This document shows positions 55,421 through 64,000 of a stretch of 64,000 nt of DNA, in pieces. Location: positions 33,118-97,117 of the forward strand of contig NZ_JACSPZ010000012.1 of NCBI RefSeq assembly GCF_014836905.1, in the 5' to 3' direction. Position 1 is the first letter of the stretch, and every line of letters starts with the position of its first letter. This DNA is from Solibacillus faecavium (GTDB lineage: Bacteria > Bacillota > Bacilli > Bacillales_A > Planococcaceae). The notes beneath the pieces were generated by a model that made no database searches, was not told the origin of the DNA, and saw only the letters and a program-made list of their open reading frames with translations. Made by a program: the position numbers and the translations under genes.

Positions 55421-56158
55421 TCATTTACGTTTCCGCTTTGAAGATAATTCTTTTGGCATTTTGCCTTTACGAAGAAAGTTTAACCAAAGTTGCTGGAAAA
55501 TTTTCGTCGGATCCAATACTTCGTCATAATAAGTTATCGAGTTTTTCCGGAGTTTGGCATAACCGATAGGTACTTCATATAAAGGGACATTTCGTTTAAT
55601 CGCTTCAATGAGCATATTCGTGTCATAGTTAAAGGACTCCCCTTTTACTTTTGACAGCCAAGATAAATGCTCCCTCGGAATAAAACGTAAACCAGTCTGA
55701 ATGTCGAGTAGACGTTTATGTATAAATAGCTCAAACAATATCGAATTCGCACGGTTTTGAAGTTTACTTAAAAAAGGATAGTCTGAAGCTTTAAAATCGC
55801 GAACACCTAGTATAATCCCATCCGAGAAAATCTTTGTACTTGAAAGCACTTGCTCTACATCCAATACAGAATGCTGACCATGTGCACCTACTGTAATAAT
55901 ACCTTTTGGCCGTTCTGCAGATTTTAATATGTATTCCATCCCCGTTTTCAGCGAACGACCTTTTCCTAAATTCTTTTCATGCGTTAAAACAATGCAGTTT
56001 TCCTGCTTTAATTGCTCAAATGTACTGTTATATCTTTTATCACTGCCATCATTGATAACAATAATGCCTGCAAGTGGCAGTGCCTGTAATTTCCGAACAA
56101 AGTCTACAACTGCGGGTAACGGGTTCAATGCTGGTATAACAACTATGACTCGATCCAT
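55421..56158 (-). CDS. Family 2 glycosyltransferase with altered DxD motif
   Basis: A 245-residue GT-A enzyme close in size to dolichyl-phosphate mannose synthase-like proteins. The N-terminal VIPALN, INDGSD (35-40) and EKNLGKG elements are normal. At the place where the family has TxDADGQH it reads ITVGAHGQH (88-96), so both metal-binding aspartates are missing. The end has the KGESFNYDTNMLIEAIKR acceptor region. No membrane segment is present. The change may alter metal use or make it a non-catalytic member. The ATG follows AAGGAG. Confidence 0.82.
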   Translation of the reverse strand: MDRVIVVIPALNPLPAVVDFVRKLQALPLAGIIVINDGSDKRYNSTFEQLKQENCIVLTHEKNLGKGRSLKTGMEYILKSAERPKGIITVGAHGQHSVLDVEQVLSSTKIFSDGIILGVRDFKASDYPFLSKLQNRANSILFELFIHKRLLDIQTGLRFIPREHLSWLSKVKGESFNYDTNMLIEAIKRNVPLYEVPIGYAKLRKNSITYYDEVLDPTKIFQQLWLNFLRKGKMPKELSSKRKRK

Positions 56159-56218
56159 TTTGCATGCTCCTTAGAAATAGAGATATTCCCTAAATTCTAT
56201 CGGTTAATGCTGGAAAAT

Positions 56219-57964
56219 TCAATGAGATTCCCCACCGTCAGTTATTTCTACCGGAATATGCTTAAACGCTTTCACATCGAATAAGCCCGTATCAGTTAGC
56301 TTAATATCCGGAATGACCGGCAAAGCTAAAAAGGACAATGTTAAAAACAAATGATAATTAAGTGTAGGATGAATAATATGAAGTGCTTCATGTAATTTTT
56401 GAAGTTCCAATTTCGCTTCTTCTGCTGAACAATCCGTCATAAGCCCTCCGATAGGTAAAATCAACGAAGCAATGATCTCTCCTTCATTTACTATGACCAG
56501 TCCACCTTGCATTTCCTGAAGTGCATTGAGTGCTACGAGCATATCATCATCATTTGTTCCAACGACAATTGCATTATGGGAATCGTGGGCAATCGTTGTT
56601 GCTACCGCCCCGCTTTGTATGCCGATCCCTTGTACAATGGCCACTGCCTTTGTTCCTAAATGATGGTGGCGCTCCACAACCGCAAGCTTCAGCAAATCCT
56701 TTTTAACAGAAGGAATAAATTCCCCATTCACTACATCAACATTTGCTTCAATCCGCTTCGTAATTAATTGATTAGGAACGATTTGCATTACATTTGCTCT
56801 ATTTCCTTTAAACGGCAAGCGTAAATCCTCTTTTAATAGCTTTGGTAAATGCATCGAATGTAAAATAGACGTTTCAATAATAGATTTTTCCGGAGCCGCA
56901 GTAATCATTTTGCCATGTTCAGCAACCTTTTTGCCGCCCTTCCATACAGCTAAAGCTTTCATCGTCTGTAGGTTATCTACTAATAAAAAGTCTGCGTCAA
57001 ATCCTGTAGCGACTGCCCCTTTATTATTTAAGTGGTAACATTCGGCAGCATTTAATGATGCCAGCTGAATTGCGAGTAATGGATCCATACCTTGTTCAAT
57101 GGCAAGAGCAACAGCATAGTTTATGCTCCCTTGTTCTATAAGCTCATCCAAATGTTTATCATCGGTGCAAAATGCAAATCGCCGCGCATTAGCAACTGTC
57201 ACAGCAGGTAATATCGCTTTTAAATTTTTAGCAGCAGAACCTTCGCGAATCAACACATACATCCCTTGTTCCACACGATCTAGCGCCTCTTCTGCTGTTA
57301 CACATTCATGATCAGTAGCAATCCCTGCAGCACGGTACCCACGAATTTGCGCACTAGTTAAACCTGCACCATGCCCATCTATAATCATCCCAGCATCTTG
57401 TGCAAGCTTAAGCTTTGAAAGCATCCCTTCCTCACCGTTTAAGACAGCAGGAAAGTCCATTACTTCTGCCAGCCCTAACACACTCTCATGATGAACAAAC
57501 TCCGCTAAATCTTTTGCTGTTAATACAGCCCCTGCATTTTCAAAGGATGTCCCCGGCACGCTGGATGGCAGCATATAATAAATATCCATTTCAACATCTT
57601 CTATTTCCCGCAACATAAACTCCAGGCCAGCTTTTCCAGCAACATTGGCAATTTCGTGCGGATCTGTTACGACAGCCGTCACACCATGAGGAAGGATAAT
57701 CCGGTTGAATTGCTTCGGTGCCAGCATGGAAGACTCGATATGTATATGGGCATCAATAAAACCCGGCACAATATACTTTCCACTTGCATCAATAATTTCA
57801 TCCGCTTCAAATTCACCTGGTTCGGAGATAGCAATGATTTTCCCGTCAGCTACTACGACGTCCCCCTGTCGCCAGCGAAGATTAAATACATCTGCTATTT
57901 GTGCATGTTGAATAATGAAATCTGCTTTTTCCCTTTTTTGCGATTTATCTATAATCCGTTTCAT
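56219..57964 (-). CDS. ade: Adenine deaminase
   Basis: A 581-residue amidohydrolase that converts adenine to hypoxanthine and ammonia. The metal-binding PGFIDAHIHIESS, VVTDPHEIANV and DGHGAG stretches are complete, and TDDKH is the later metal Asp. The C-terminal GGLMTD and GTNDDDM parts are typical of bacterial Ade. The ATG at 57964 follows GGTGGTAGGG. No purine riboswitch was seen in its short leader. It is monocistronic and divergent from the Sel1 gene. Confidence 0.9.
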   Translation of the reverse strand: MKRIIDKSQKREKADFIIQHAQIADVFNLRWRQGDVVVADGKIIAISEPGEFEADEIIDASGKYIVPGFIDAHIHIESSMLAPKQFNRIILPHGVTAVVTDPHEIANVAGKAGLEFMLREIEDVEMDIYYMLPSSVPGTSFENAGAVLTAKDLAEFVHHESVLGLAEVMDFPAVLNGEEGMLSKLKLAQDAGMIIDGHGAGLTSAQIRGYRAAGIATDHECVTAEEALDRVEQGMYVLIREGSAAKNLKAILPAVTVANARRFAFCTDDKHLDELIEQGSINYAVALAIEQGMDPLLAIQLASLNAAECYHLNNKGAVATGFDADFLLVDNLQTMKALAVWKGGKKVAEHGKMITAAPEKSIIETSILHSMHLPKLLKEDLRLPFKGNRANVMQIVPNQLITKRIEANVDVVNGEFIPSVKKDLLKLAVVERHHHLGTKAVAIVQGIGIQSGAVATTIAHDSHNAIVVGTNDDDMLVALNALQEMQGGLVIVNEGEIIASLILPIGGLMTDCSAEEAKLELQKLHEALHIIHPTLNYHLFLTLSFLALPVIPDIKLTDTGLFDVKAFKHIPVEITDGGESH

Positions 57965-58108
57965 ACTGTCCCTACCACCCATCCAGTTGTTTTCCAATTA
58001 TCATACAATATTTTCTATATTATTGGTGTTATAAATGCTCCCTATTCATTTTTAATCTTCCTCTCCGATAAAAAGATTACTTAGTGTTATTGAAGGGAGT
58101 GAATATTT

Positions 58109-60034
58109 ATGGTAAATCGTGACTTACTTACAAAAGTTATTAATTCAATTCCGGAAACACATCGCCCTTTAGCAGAAGCACTGCAGGGTTCTGCCCGTTA
58201 CACCATTTCCAACCCTATGCTCTCTTTAAAGAAATCTAATATTACGCTCCGCATGATCGTACGGGATTTATATGCAAAGGAGATGCAGAAGGACGGAACA
58301 GAAAGTGAATTACGTACCCTCCTGAACAATAAACACTTTATCGAAAAAATAAAACCCCGCCGCATGTATTTGCTCATGAATTTAATTCTGAAAATGACCG
58401 AAGCCCAGTCAAATGATTTAATTGATACGAAGGCTGCAAAAATCGTGCTGGATTATTTAATGGATTTAACCAGCTGGTACACAAAACAGTTGGTAACAGA
58501 AGAAAAGTTATCACTACCATTTGAAATCGAAAGCCTCACTCCCTCTTCTTTCGGGAAGTTAGATTTGCCGGCCTATGATTATGAAGCGGCCGCTAAATGG
58601 TTTTTAATTGCTGCAGAAAAAGGCAATACCATTGCACAATACAATCTCGGCGTTTTATACAATCATGGCAAAGGTGTCCCTCGCAATTTAAAAGATGCGG
58701 CAAAATGGTACTCTTTAGCTGCTGAAAAGAGGGATAGTAACGCACTGTATGCACTTGGCATCTTGTATCAGCTCGGGCAAGGTGTTGAACAGGATGAAAA
58801 AAAGGCAGCCGAATTATATGAACTAGCTGCAAACGCAGGAAATGCAGATGCCCAGTATAATCTCGGTTCGCTATATAATCAGGGGACTGGTGTTTTGCAA
58901 AATTATGAAACAGCTGCACAATGGTATAAAAAAGCGGTCCAGCAAGGAAACACAAGCGCCATGAATAATCTAGGTTTCTTATATCATAAGGGACAGGGCG
59001 TAGAACAAAACTACGAAAAGGCTGCAGACCTCTTTTTACAGGCAGCCAAAATAGGAGATGCTAGTGCGCAATATAACCTAGGCTATTTATATACAAAAGG
59101 CGATGGTGTCAAAATTTCCTATAACGATGCAGCTTGCTGGTATTTATCAGCCGCTATTCAAAATCATACGAATGCTCAATTCCAACTCGCATTACTTTAT
59201 AAATCAGGTCAAGGCATCGGTCAAAGTGAGGAAGAGGCGATTAAATGGCTGACACTCGCGGCAAATAACGGCCATACAAATGCCCAATATACTCTCGGTC
59301 TTATTTATAAGCAACAAAATACAACGCTTGCCCAAATAAATGCCTTAGAATGGTTACTAAAAGCTGCCTCAAGCGAACATATTAGTGCAAACTATGATTT
59401 AGGTATGCTTTATTTAGAAACCGGTGCTACAGAAACAGCGGTAAAATGGTTGAAACGCGCAGCTATTCAGAACCATGCAAAAGCACAGCTTCAGCTTGGG
59501 CTTTTTTACCTTGGTGATGAACACCATTTACCGTATTATCAAGAGGCACTTAAATGGTTTTACGCAGCTGTTAGCAAAAATGAGGCGGAAGCTGAATACC
59601 AGCTTGGATTACTTTACGAAAAAGGACTCGGTACTTCTGTCAATTATGATGAAGCCCGCCGCTGTTACCGCTCCGCAGCAGAACAAGGACATCTCCATGC
59701 ACAATATCAGCTCGGCAATCTGTTTGATAAAGGACTTGGGACAAAGCAGGATTACACCGAGGCATTTAAATGGATTCAACAAGCCGCACAAAAGGGGTAT
59801 CCAAAAGCACAATTTCAATTGGGCCAAATGTATGCAAATGGCGAAGGAATAACGAGAGATTATCAAGAAGCCGCTAAATGTTATCGCCTCGCCGCTTTGC
59901 AAGGACATACTAAAGCCCAGTTCCAACTTGGAATGCTCTATAAAAAAGGACTTGGCGTAACACAAGACTATACAGAAGCAACACGCTGGTTAAAACAGTC
60001 GATGGAACAAAGTATGAGTGAGCCATCATTCTGA
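58109..60034 (+). CDS. Sel1-repeat protein with unknown N-terminal domain
   Basis: A 641-residue cytosolic protein. Residues 1-150 form a helical domain with an ITLRMIVRDLYAKEMQ stretch, similar to the DUF4145 type but not certain. From about 154 on there are 13 Sel1 units of 36 residues and a partial one, each of the form AxxWYxxAAxxGxxxAQYxLGxLYxxGxGV. Such solenoids bind partner proteins. Unit 8 is shortened and unit 7 has lost the GxGV turn. No signal peptide. The ATG follows GAAGGGAG. Confidence 0.85.
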   Translation: MVNRDLLTKVINSIPETHRPLAEALQGSARYTISNPMLSLKKSNITLRMIVRDLYAKEMQKDGTESELRTLLNNKHFIEKIKPRRMYLLMNLILKMTEAQSNDLIDTKAAKIVLDYLMDLTSWYTKQLVTEEKLSLPFEIESLTPSSFGKLDLPAYDYEAAAKWFLIAAEKGNTIAQYNLGVLYNHGKGVPRNLKDAAKWYSLAAEKRDSNALYALGILYQLGQGVEQDEKKAAELYELAANAGNADAQYNLGSLYNQGTGVLQNYETAAQWYKKAVQQGNTSAMNNLGFLYHKGQGVEQNYEKAADLFLQAAKIGDASAQYNLGYLYTKGDGVKISYNDAACWYLSAAIQNHTNAQFQLALLYKSGQGIGQSEEEAIKWLTLAANNGHTNAQYTLGLIYKQQNTTLAQINALEWLLKAASSEHISANYDLGMLYLETGATETAVKWLKRAAIQNHAKAQLQLGLFYLGDEHHLPYYQEALKWFYAAVSKNEAEAEYQLGLLYEKGLGTSVNYDEARRCYRSAAEQGHLHAQYQLGNLFDKGLGTKQDYTEAFKWIQQAAQKGYPKAQFQLGQMYANGEGITRDYQEAAKCYRLAALQGHTKAQFQLGMLYKKGLGVTQDYTEATRWLKQSMEQSMSEPSF

Positions 60035-60043
60035 CTTCATCAT

Positions 60044-60077
60044 AAAAAGGGTGCTAAAATTACTTTTTAGCACCCTT
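60044..60077. terminator. Terminator between the Sel1 and aminotransferase genes
   Basis: A perfect 13-bp stem AAGGGTGCTAAAA with its complement (60047-60059 with 60065-60077). The T-run is on the minus strand, so it mainly serves the aminotransferase. Confidence 0.88.
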
Positions 60078-60092
60078 CTATCTTCTATAAAC

Positions 60093-61268
60093 TTAACTTT
60101 TTACTGTTGTCTGTTCAATTTGCTGTGAGAACACCTTTTTCGCTTCTTCGATATTTACTTCTATATTCTGTTCTTGCAATGCTTCACCGATCGCAATAAT
60201 GGCCTGCTGTAGCATCTCGGAAGTCGCATTACCCATATGTCCCATACGGAATGCTTTTCCAGCCAAATGAGCTAACGAGCCTGCTACAATAACGCCTCGA
60301 CTTGCAAGGCTTGCACGAAACTTCCCGTCATCCACCCCTTCAGGATATAAAATGCAGCTTAATGTCGGTGCCGCTACTTCTTCCTCTGCAAGTGGTGTCA
60401 TGCCATATGAACGTAACGCTGTACGCACCGCTTTTCCATAGGCAATATGTCGAGCTTCGCGCTTTTCCATGCCTTCCTCCAATACAATTTTCAATGCAAC
60501 ATCATATGCATAAATTAAATTTACTGGTGGTGTCGCAAAATACATCGCTGGGTTTTCCATAATATTGCGCCAGTTATGTATATCCGCATAATACGCAGGA
60601 ACTGTCCCAATTTGTTCACGGGCGGCCAAAGCCTGTTGACTAAAGGCAACGATTGCAAGACCTGGTGGAATACCAATCGCTTTTTGTGACCCTGTTAAGA
60701 CGATATCAATCTTATAATCTTCCTCCCCATACGATTTGCCCATATCCTCTTGAAGCGCTGCCGTCGCTACGACACCATCCACAATTACAAGCGCACCCGA
60801 TGCTTTAATAATTGGAATAAGCGTATCTAAATCGGAAGCAACACCTGTTGATGTATCTGCATGTGTAATCGTGACTGCCTTATATGACTTTGCTTTTACC
60901 GCTTCTTCAACAAGTTGCGCATCCACACGTTCCCCCCACGTAGACTGTAGCACGTCGACTTCAATACCAAATGCCTTTGCCAGTGGTGTAAAACGATCAC
61001 CAAAATAGCCATGGCTAATGACTAAAAGACGTTCACCTTTAGCAACAGTGTTTACAATAGCCATTTCCATTGCCAATGTACCAGAGCCCGCTACTACATA
61101 CACCTCTCCATCAGTATTAAAAAGCTTTTTCGTATTCGTAATTGCATTTTTAAATATTTCCACAAAACGAGGATCTGTATGTCCTCTCGTTTCACTTGCC
61201 AACGCATCATAAATTTCATCCATTACAGGTGTTGGTCCAGGTACAAGTAATAGTTCTTTATTTTTCAT
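60093..61268 (-). CDS. Class V aminotransferase, alanine/serine/ureidoglycine-glyoxylate type
   Basis: A 391-residue PLP enzyme of the alanine-glyoxylate/serine-pyruvate branch. The cofactor lysine is K196 in TGSQKAIGIPPGLA, and LVPGPTPVMDEI, AGSGTLAMEM and HADTSTGV are typical. B. subtilis PucG, the ureidoglycine-glyoxylate transaminase, is a near relative, but no purine-breakdown genes other than adenine deaminase are in the window. The next gene upstream is isocitrate lyase, which makes glyoxylate; turning this into glycine is thus a natural role. The ATG follows a GGGGAG site. The long leader holds hairpins. Confidence 0.83.
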   Translation of the reverse strand: MKNKELLLVPGPTPVMDEIYDALASETRGHTDPRFVEIFKNAITNTKKLFNTDGEVYVVAGSGTLAMEMAIVNTVAKGERLLVISHGYFGDRFTPLAKAFGIEVDVLQSTWGERVDAQLVEEAVKAKSYKAVTITHADTSTGVASDLDTLIPIIKASGALVIVDGVVATAALQEDMGKSYGEEDYKIDIVLTGSQKAIGIPPGLAIVAFSQQALAAREQIGTVPAYYADIHNWRNIMENPAMYFATPPVNLIYAYDVALKIVLEEGMEKREARHIAYGKAVRTALRSYGMTPLAEEEVAAPTLSCILYPEGVDDGKFRASLASRGVIVAGSLAHLAGKAFRMGHMGNATSEMLQQAIIAIGEALQEQNIEVNIEEAKKVFSQQIEQTTVKS

Positions 61269-61692
61269 ATAAACGGCTCCCCTATTAGTTAGTAATTAAA
61301 AGCTCCTCAAATAAACGCCTATCTACTAAAATGGAAAATGCCTTTCCAGCCCCATCCAAGCTAGAAAGACATATTTCCATTTATACAAAACCCCTAAGTT
61401 TGCTTCTATTTATGGGAGGCAATCCCATTCTAAACCGCGGTCCAATTCGATTTAGATTGTATCGTAGTTAAAATGTTCAAGTTCAAAATCCAAAATCCTA
61501 TCTCTTTTCCCCAACCTTCGTATTGCTTTCGAAATCGCCCTTTTGCATAGCGGTTATCTACTAAGTGCTATATCCCCGATAACACTTTGAATAGGAAGAG
61601 CGGGTAAAAAGAGATAAATTATTATTTATAGAGCAGTTCCCCGTTTATGAATTATTTTCATAATCCTACCCTTTTAAAAAGTCTATACCTTA
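61269..61692 (-). other. Structured intergenic region between aceA and the aminotransferase
   Basis: 424 bases with no reading frame I trust. On the minus strand the leader of the aminotransferase holds a long imperfect hairpin (61328-61382), a perfect ATGGGA-N5-TCCCAT stem (61412-61428) and, further up, AGTGYTAT/ATAACACT (61564-61586). No U-tract follows any of them and no clear aceA terminator is present. It may be a long regulatory leader. A CCGCGG at 61434-61440 recalls a T-box, but the rest of that motif is absent. Confidence 0.4.
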
Positions 61693-62976
61693 TTAAGCAA
61701 ATTGCTCAGTCTCAGTAGAACCAGACATAGCAGTTGTCGATGATGTACCGCCTGAAATTGTTTGTGATACTTCATCAAAGTAACCAGTACCTACTTCACG
61801 TTGGTGACGAGTTGCAGTATAACCTTTAGACTCTGCAGCAAACTCAGCTTGTTGTAGCTTAGAGTAAGCAGCCATTCCATTGTCTTTGTAGTCATGCGCA
61901 AGCTCGAACATACCAAAGTTTAAGCTGTGGAAACCTGCAAGTGTGATGAATTGGAACTTGTAGCCAAGCTTCCCTAATTCACGTTGGTACTCTGCAATTT
62001 CCTCATCTGATAATTTAGCTTTCCAGTTGAATGATGGCGAGCAGTTGTACGCTAACATTTTCCCTGGGAATTCAGCGTGAATTGCAGCAGCAAACTCACG
62101 AGCTTCTTCTAAAGATGGGTGAGATGTCTCACACCAAATTAAGTCTGCATATGGTGCATAAGCTAAACCACGAGCAATTGCTTGCTTAATACCTGGTTTT
62201 GTACGGTAGAATCCTTCTGGAGTACGTTCACCTGTTAAGAATTCTGCATCGCGTGGGTCAATATCAGACGTTACCATGTCAGCAGCGTCAGCATCAGTAC
62301 GAGCGATTAAGATTGTATCAACACCCGCAACATCCGCAGCAAGACGTGCAGCAATTAAGTTGCGTACTGCGTTTTGAGTAGGTAATAATACTTTACCACC
62401 TAAGTGACCACACTTTTTCTCAGAAGCTAATTGGTCTTCTAAATGGACACCAGCTGCACCAGCTTCAATCATCCCTTTAACTAACTCAAATACGTTTAAT
62501 GGACCACCAAAGCCTGCTTCAGCATCAGCCACAATTGGTGCAAACCAGTCGAAGCCATCATCGCGACCTTCAGCATGATCAATTTGATCAGCACGTTGTA
62601 AAGCTTGATTAATGCGCTTTACTACTGCTGGTACAGAGTTTGCTGGATATAAAGATTGGTCCGGATACATTTGTCCAGAAAGGTTCGCATCAGCCGCTAC
62701 TTGCCACCCCGATAAGTAGATTGCTTTTAAACCTGCCTTTACTTGCTGTACTGCCTGATTCCCCGTTAAAGCACCTAAAGCATTGATAAACGGCTCTTCA
62801 TGTAATGAATTCCATAAACGAGCAGCTCCACGCTTTGCTAATGTTTGCTCTTGGATGAATGAACCTTGTAACTTTACAACCTCTTCAGCTGTATAGCCAC
62901 GCTCAATTCCCTCCCAGCGTTTATTTTCTGCCCATTCTTTTTGTAAAGCTTCAATTCTTTCTTGACGTGTTGACAT
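61693..62976 (-). CDS. aceA: Isocitrate lyase
   Basis: A 427-residue enzyme of the glyoxylate shunt that splits isocitrate into succinate and glyoxylate. The catalytic cysteine is C189 in KKCGH, and [27 protein letters not shown] and YNCSPSFNW are normal for the family. The C-terminus after residue 405 is Ser/Thr-rich and short. Codon choice is strongly restricted (for example CGT for Arg), which suggests high expression. The ATG follows GGGAAGGTGG. The partner malate synthase is not in the window. A LytTR regulator is divergent. Confidence 0.95.
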   Translation of the reverse strand: MSTRQERIEALQKEWAENKRWEGIERGYTAEEVVKLQGSFIQEQTLAKRGAARLWNSLHEEPFINALGALTGNQAVQQVKAGLKAIYLSGWQVAADANLSGQMYPDQSLYPANSVPAVVKRINQALQRADQIDHAEGRDDGFDWFAPIVADAEAGFGGPLNVFELVKGMIEAGAAGVHLEDQLASEKKCGHLGGKVLLPTQNAVRNLIAARLAADVAGVDTILIARTDADAADMVTSDIDPRDAEFLTGERTPEGFYRTKPGIKQAIARGLAYAPYADLIWCETSHPSLEEAREFAAAIHAEFPGKMLAYNCSPSFNWKAKLSDEEIAEYQRELGKLGYKFQFITLAGFHSLNFGMFELAHDYKDNGMAAYSKLQQAEFAAESKGYTATRHQREVGTGYFDEVSQTISGGTSSTTAMSGSTETEQFA

Positions 62977-63010
62977 GATAAATTTCCACCTTCCCCATTG
63001 TGTATGAAAA

Positions 63011-63082
63011 TTCTGTTAGGAAAATTTGCTATCCCCTGTTCCATAACAGAACATCTTGCTGTAATATAATGTATAACAGAAC
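63011..63082. promoter_or_regulatory. Repeated TAACAGAAC elements between aceA and the LytTR gene
   Basis: ATAACAGAAC occurs at 63043-63052 and 63073-63082, exactly 30 bp (about three helical turns) apart, and an inverted TTCTGTTA lies at 63011-63018. A TATAAT at 63065-63070 sits just before the third copy. The elements are good candidates for binding by the LytTR protein, which often uses spaced direct repeats. Confidence 0.55.
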
Positions 63083-63190
63083 GATTTACTTTTCATTATT
63101 TTCTGACAAATTATGTTTAATTAAGGATGAGTTGTCTTATTTAAAGGACGAAACATATTTAGGCAATAATACAGAAGGAGTGGATTTACC

Positions 63191-63862
63191 TTGTCATTAC
63201 AAAAAATTGATGTCGAAAAAGATATTTTTAATCAGTACAAAACTATTTTAGAAGACTGGATTCCAACAGATGCATCGATAGCAATAGCAGTAAATAACAC
63301 TTATATTTATTTCAGTACTGGCCATCACCAATTCACATTAAAGATAGGCTCTGCTGTTCCAGAAGACAGTATTGCTTTCCAAGTTCTCCAGACAGGACAA
63401 AAAACAGATGCAGTCATGGAAAGTACACTTTTTGAGACACCTTATTATGCAATCGGTTATCCCATCCTTGTAAACGGAGAGCAAGGGGCTTTAATTGTTG
63501 TTCTTCCTCCCCTTTTTACTATAAAGAAACCGGATACTTACAAATTTTTAACAGGCAAGCAAGTAGAAGACTGGATGCCTATTCCTATTGATCAAATTTC
63601 ACATATTGAAAGCCTTCAAAAACGAACTTGGTTTTATTCTCAAGGGGAACAATACAAAACGGCTGTCACCTTGAAAGAATTACAGACAAGGTTGCCGTCC
63701 AACTTTATCCGCATTCATCGATCTTGTATTATTAATATTTACTATATAAAGAAAATCTCACGGGATTTAACTTCCAACTTTATTGTTCAGCTAAGTGAGG
63801 GGACAGAATTACCAGTAAGTCAATCTTACATTAATAATTTACGGGAGGTTTTGGAATTTTAA
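63191..63862 (+). CDS. LytTR-domain transcriptional regulator
   Basis: A 223-residue regulator. The C-terminal LytTR domain (about 120-222) has IPIDQISHIESLQKRTWFYS, then LPSNFIRIHRSCIINIYYIKKI and the closing SEGTELPVSQSYINNLREVLEF pattern. The N-terminal 110 residues look like a PAS or GAF-like sensor (FSTGHHQFTLKIGS, YAIGYPILVNGEQGALIVVLP), not a response regulator receiver domain. The TTG at 63191 is 10 nt after AAGGAG. It is divergent from aceA and probably controls it in response to a small molecule. Confidence 0.85.
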   Translation: MSLQKIDVEKDIFNQYKTILEDWIPTDASIAIAVNNTYIYFSTGHHQFTLKIGSAVPEDSIAFQVLQTGQKTDAVMESTLFETPYYAIGYPILVNGEQGALIVVLPPLFTIKKPDTYKFLTGKQVEDWMPIPIDQISHIESLQKRTWFYSQGEQYKTAVTLKELQTRLPSNFIRIHRSCIINIYYIKKISRDLTSNFIVQLSEGTELPVSQSYINNLREVLEF

Positions 63863-63889
63863 CATCTTCAAATAGGGGGAATTAGACAT

Positions 63890-63922
63890 AAAAAAACCAC
63901 TGATTTCTCAGTGGTTTTTTTC
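63890..63922. terminator. Two-way terminator between the LytTR gene and the rRNA operon
   Basis: A perfect 13-bp stem (63891-63903 with 63908-63920) with A- and T-runs on both sides. Confidence 0.9.
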
Positions 63923-63926
63923 GTGT

Positions 63927-64000
63927 GCGAAGCGACGTCCTACTCTCACAGGGGGAAGCCCCCAACTACCATCGGCGCTAAAGAGCTTAACTTCCGTGTT
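63927..64000 (-). rRNA. rrf: 5S ribosomal RNA, 3' part (cut by window edge)
   Basis: On the minus strand the last 74 bases read AACACGGAAGTTAAGCTC, then GCGCCGATGGTAGT and CCCCCTGTGAGAGTAGGACG, nearly identical to the 3' two thirds of Bacillus 5S rRNA. The rRNA operon continues beyond 64000. The exact 3' end is estimated. Confidence 0.93.

Noticed and set aside
61425..61445. Possible T-box (ACCGCGG) before the aminotransferase gene
   Set aside because: Only the CCGCGG part agrees. The AGGGTGG half, a specifier stem and a terminator with U-tract are missing.

Overview
The window comes from the chromosome of a low-GC, Gram-positive endospore-former relative, most likely Planococcaceae/Caryophanaceae (Solibacillus or Lysinibacillus type). 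The evidence is AT-rich DNA, strong GGAGG-type ribosome binding sites, frequent TTG starts, intrinsic terminators after most genes, a large SLH-domain surface protein, an Mrp antiporter operon, and B. subtilis-like families (YtrA/YtrB, YxlEFG, YwrD, YqhL, YetF). No integrase, complete insertion sequence, CRISPR array or tRNA was seen. The right edge runs into the 3' end of a 5S rRNA gene, so an rRNA operon lies just outside.

Layout. 1-5.4 kb: a cut-off zinc-ribbon gene, then a 1457-residue S-layer-type protein with an unexplained terminator upstream of it. 5.4-13 kb: a CAP-domain protein, an alpha-methylacyl-CoA racemase-like enzyme, two unknown proteins, an acetamidase/formamidase with a zinc-ribbon insert, a YbgA (DUF1722) protein and an SDR dehydrogenase. 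13.2-18.5 kb: a catabolic cluster (LysR regulator, CitMHS transporter, split AtuA, two-subunit CoA transferase). 19-33 kb: a cupin, a PRK06851-type ATPase, a Ca2+-type P-ATPase, a CoA-disulfide reductase-like flavoprotein, a sigma factor with region 2 only, a Gfo/Idh/MocA oxidoreductase, a cytosolic gamma-glutamyltransferase, AlaX, a rhodanese and a chemoreceptor. 33.6-37 kb: a metallophosphoesterase and a YtrA-like GntR/ABC operon with its operator. 37.2-37.4 kb: a cluster of six DnaA boxes. 37.4-43.2 kb: the complete mrpABCDEFG operon, followed by a free-standing KdpD-like USP protein. 44-51 kb: an MFS exporter, a YetF protein, an XRE/YxlE/ABC operon, a PfkB kinase, a GNAT enzyme and an EamA transporter. 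52-55 kb: a phased ~21-bp repeat array, then an argininosuccinate-lyase-like enzyme overlapping a BadF/NAG-kinase-like gene. 55-64 kb: YkvA, a GT2 enzyme with an altered DxD motif, adenine deaminase, a Sel1-repeat protein, a glyoxylate-type aminotransferase, isocitrate lyase, a divergent LytTR regulator and the partial 5S rRNA.

How the genes work together. The LysR-CitMHS-AtuA-CoA transferase run reads as uptake of a carboxylate, CoA activation and further breakdown. Isocitrate lyase makes glyoxylate, and the neighbouring class V aminotransferase probably uses it; the LytTR gene reads divergently from aceA and the region between them carries repeated TAACAGAAC elements. The Mrp operon and the USP protein share a monovalent-cation theme.

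The least explained structures are non-coding: the TATTAGAA array at 52.16-52.39 kb, with a short relative at 31.31 kb, and the DnaA-box cluster at 37.16-37.37 kb. All functions come from reading the sequence; no database search was run.
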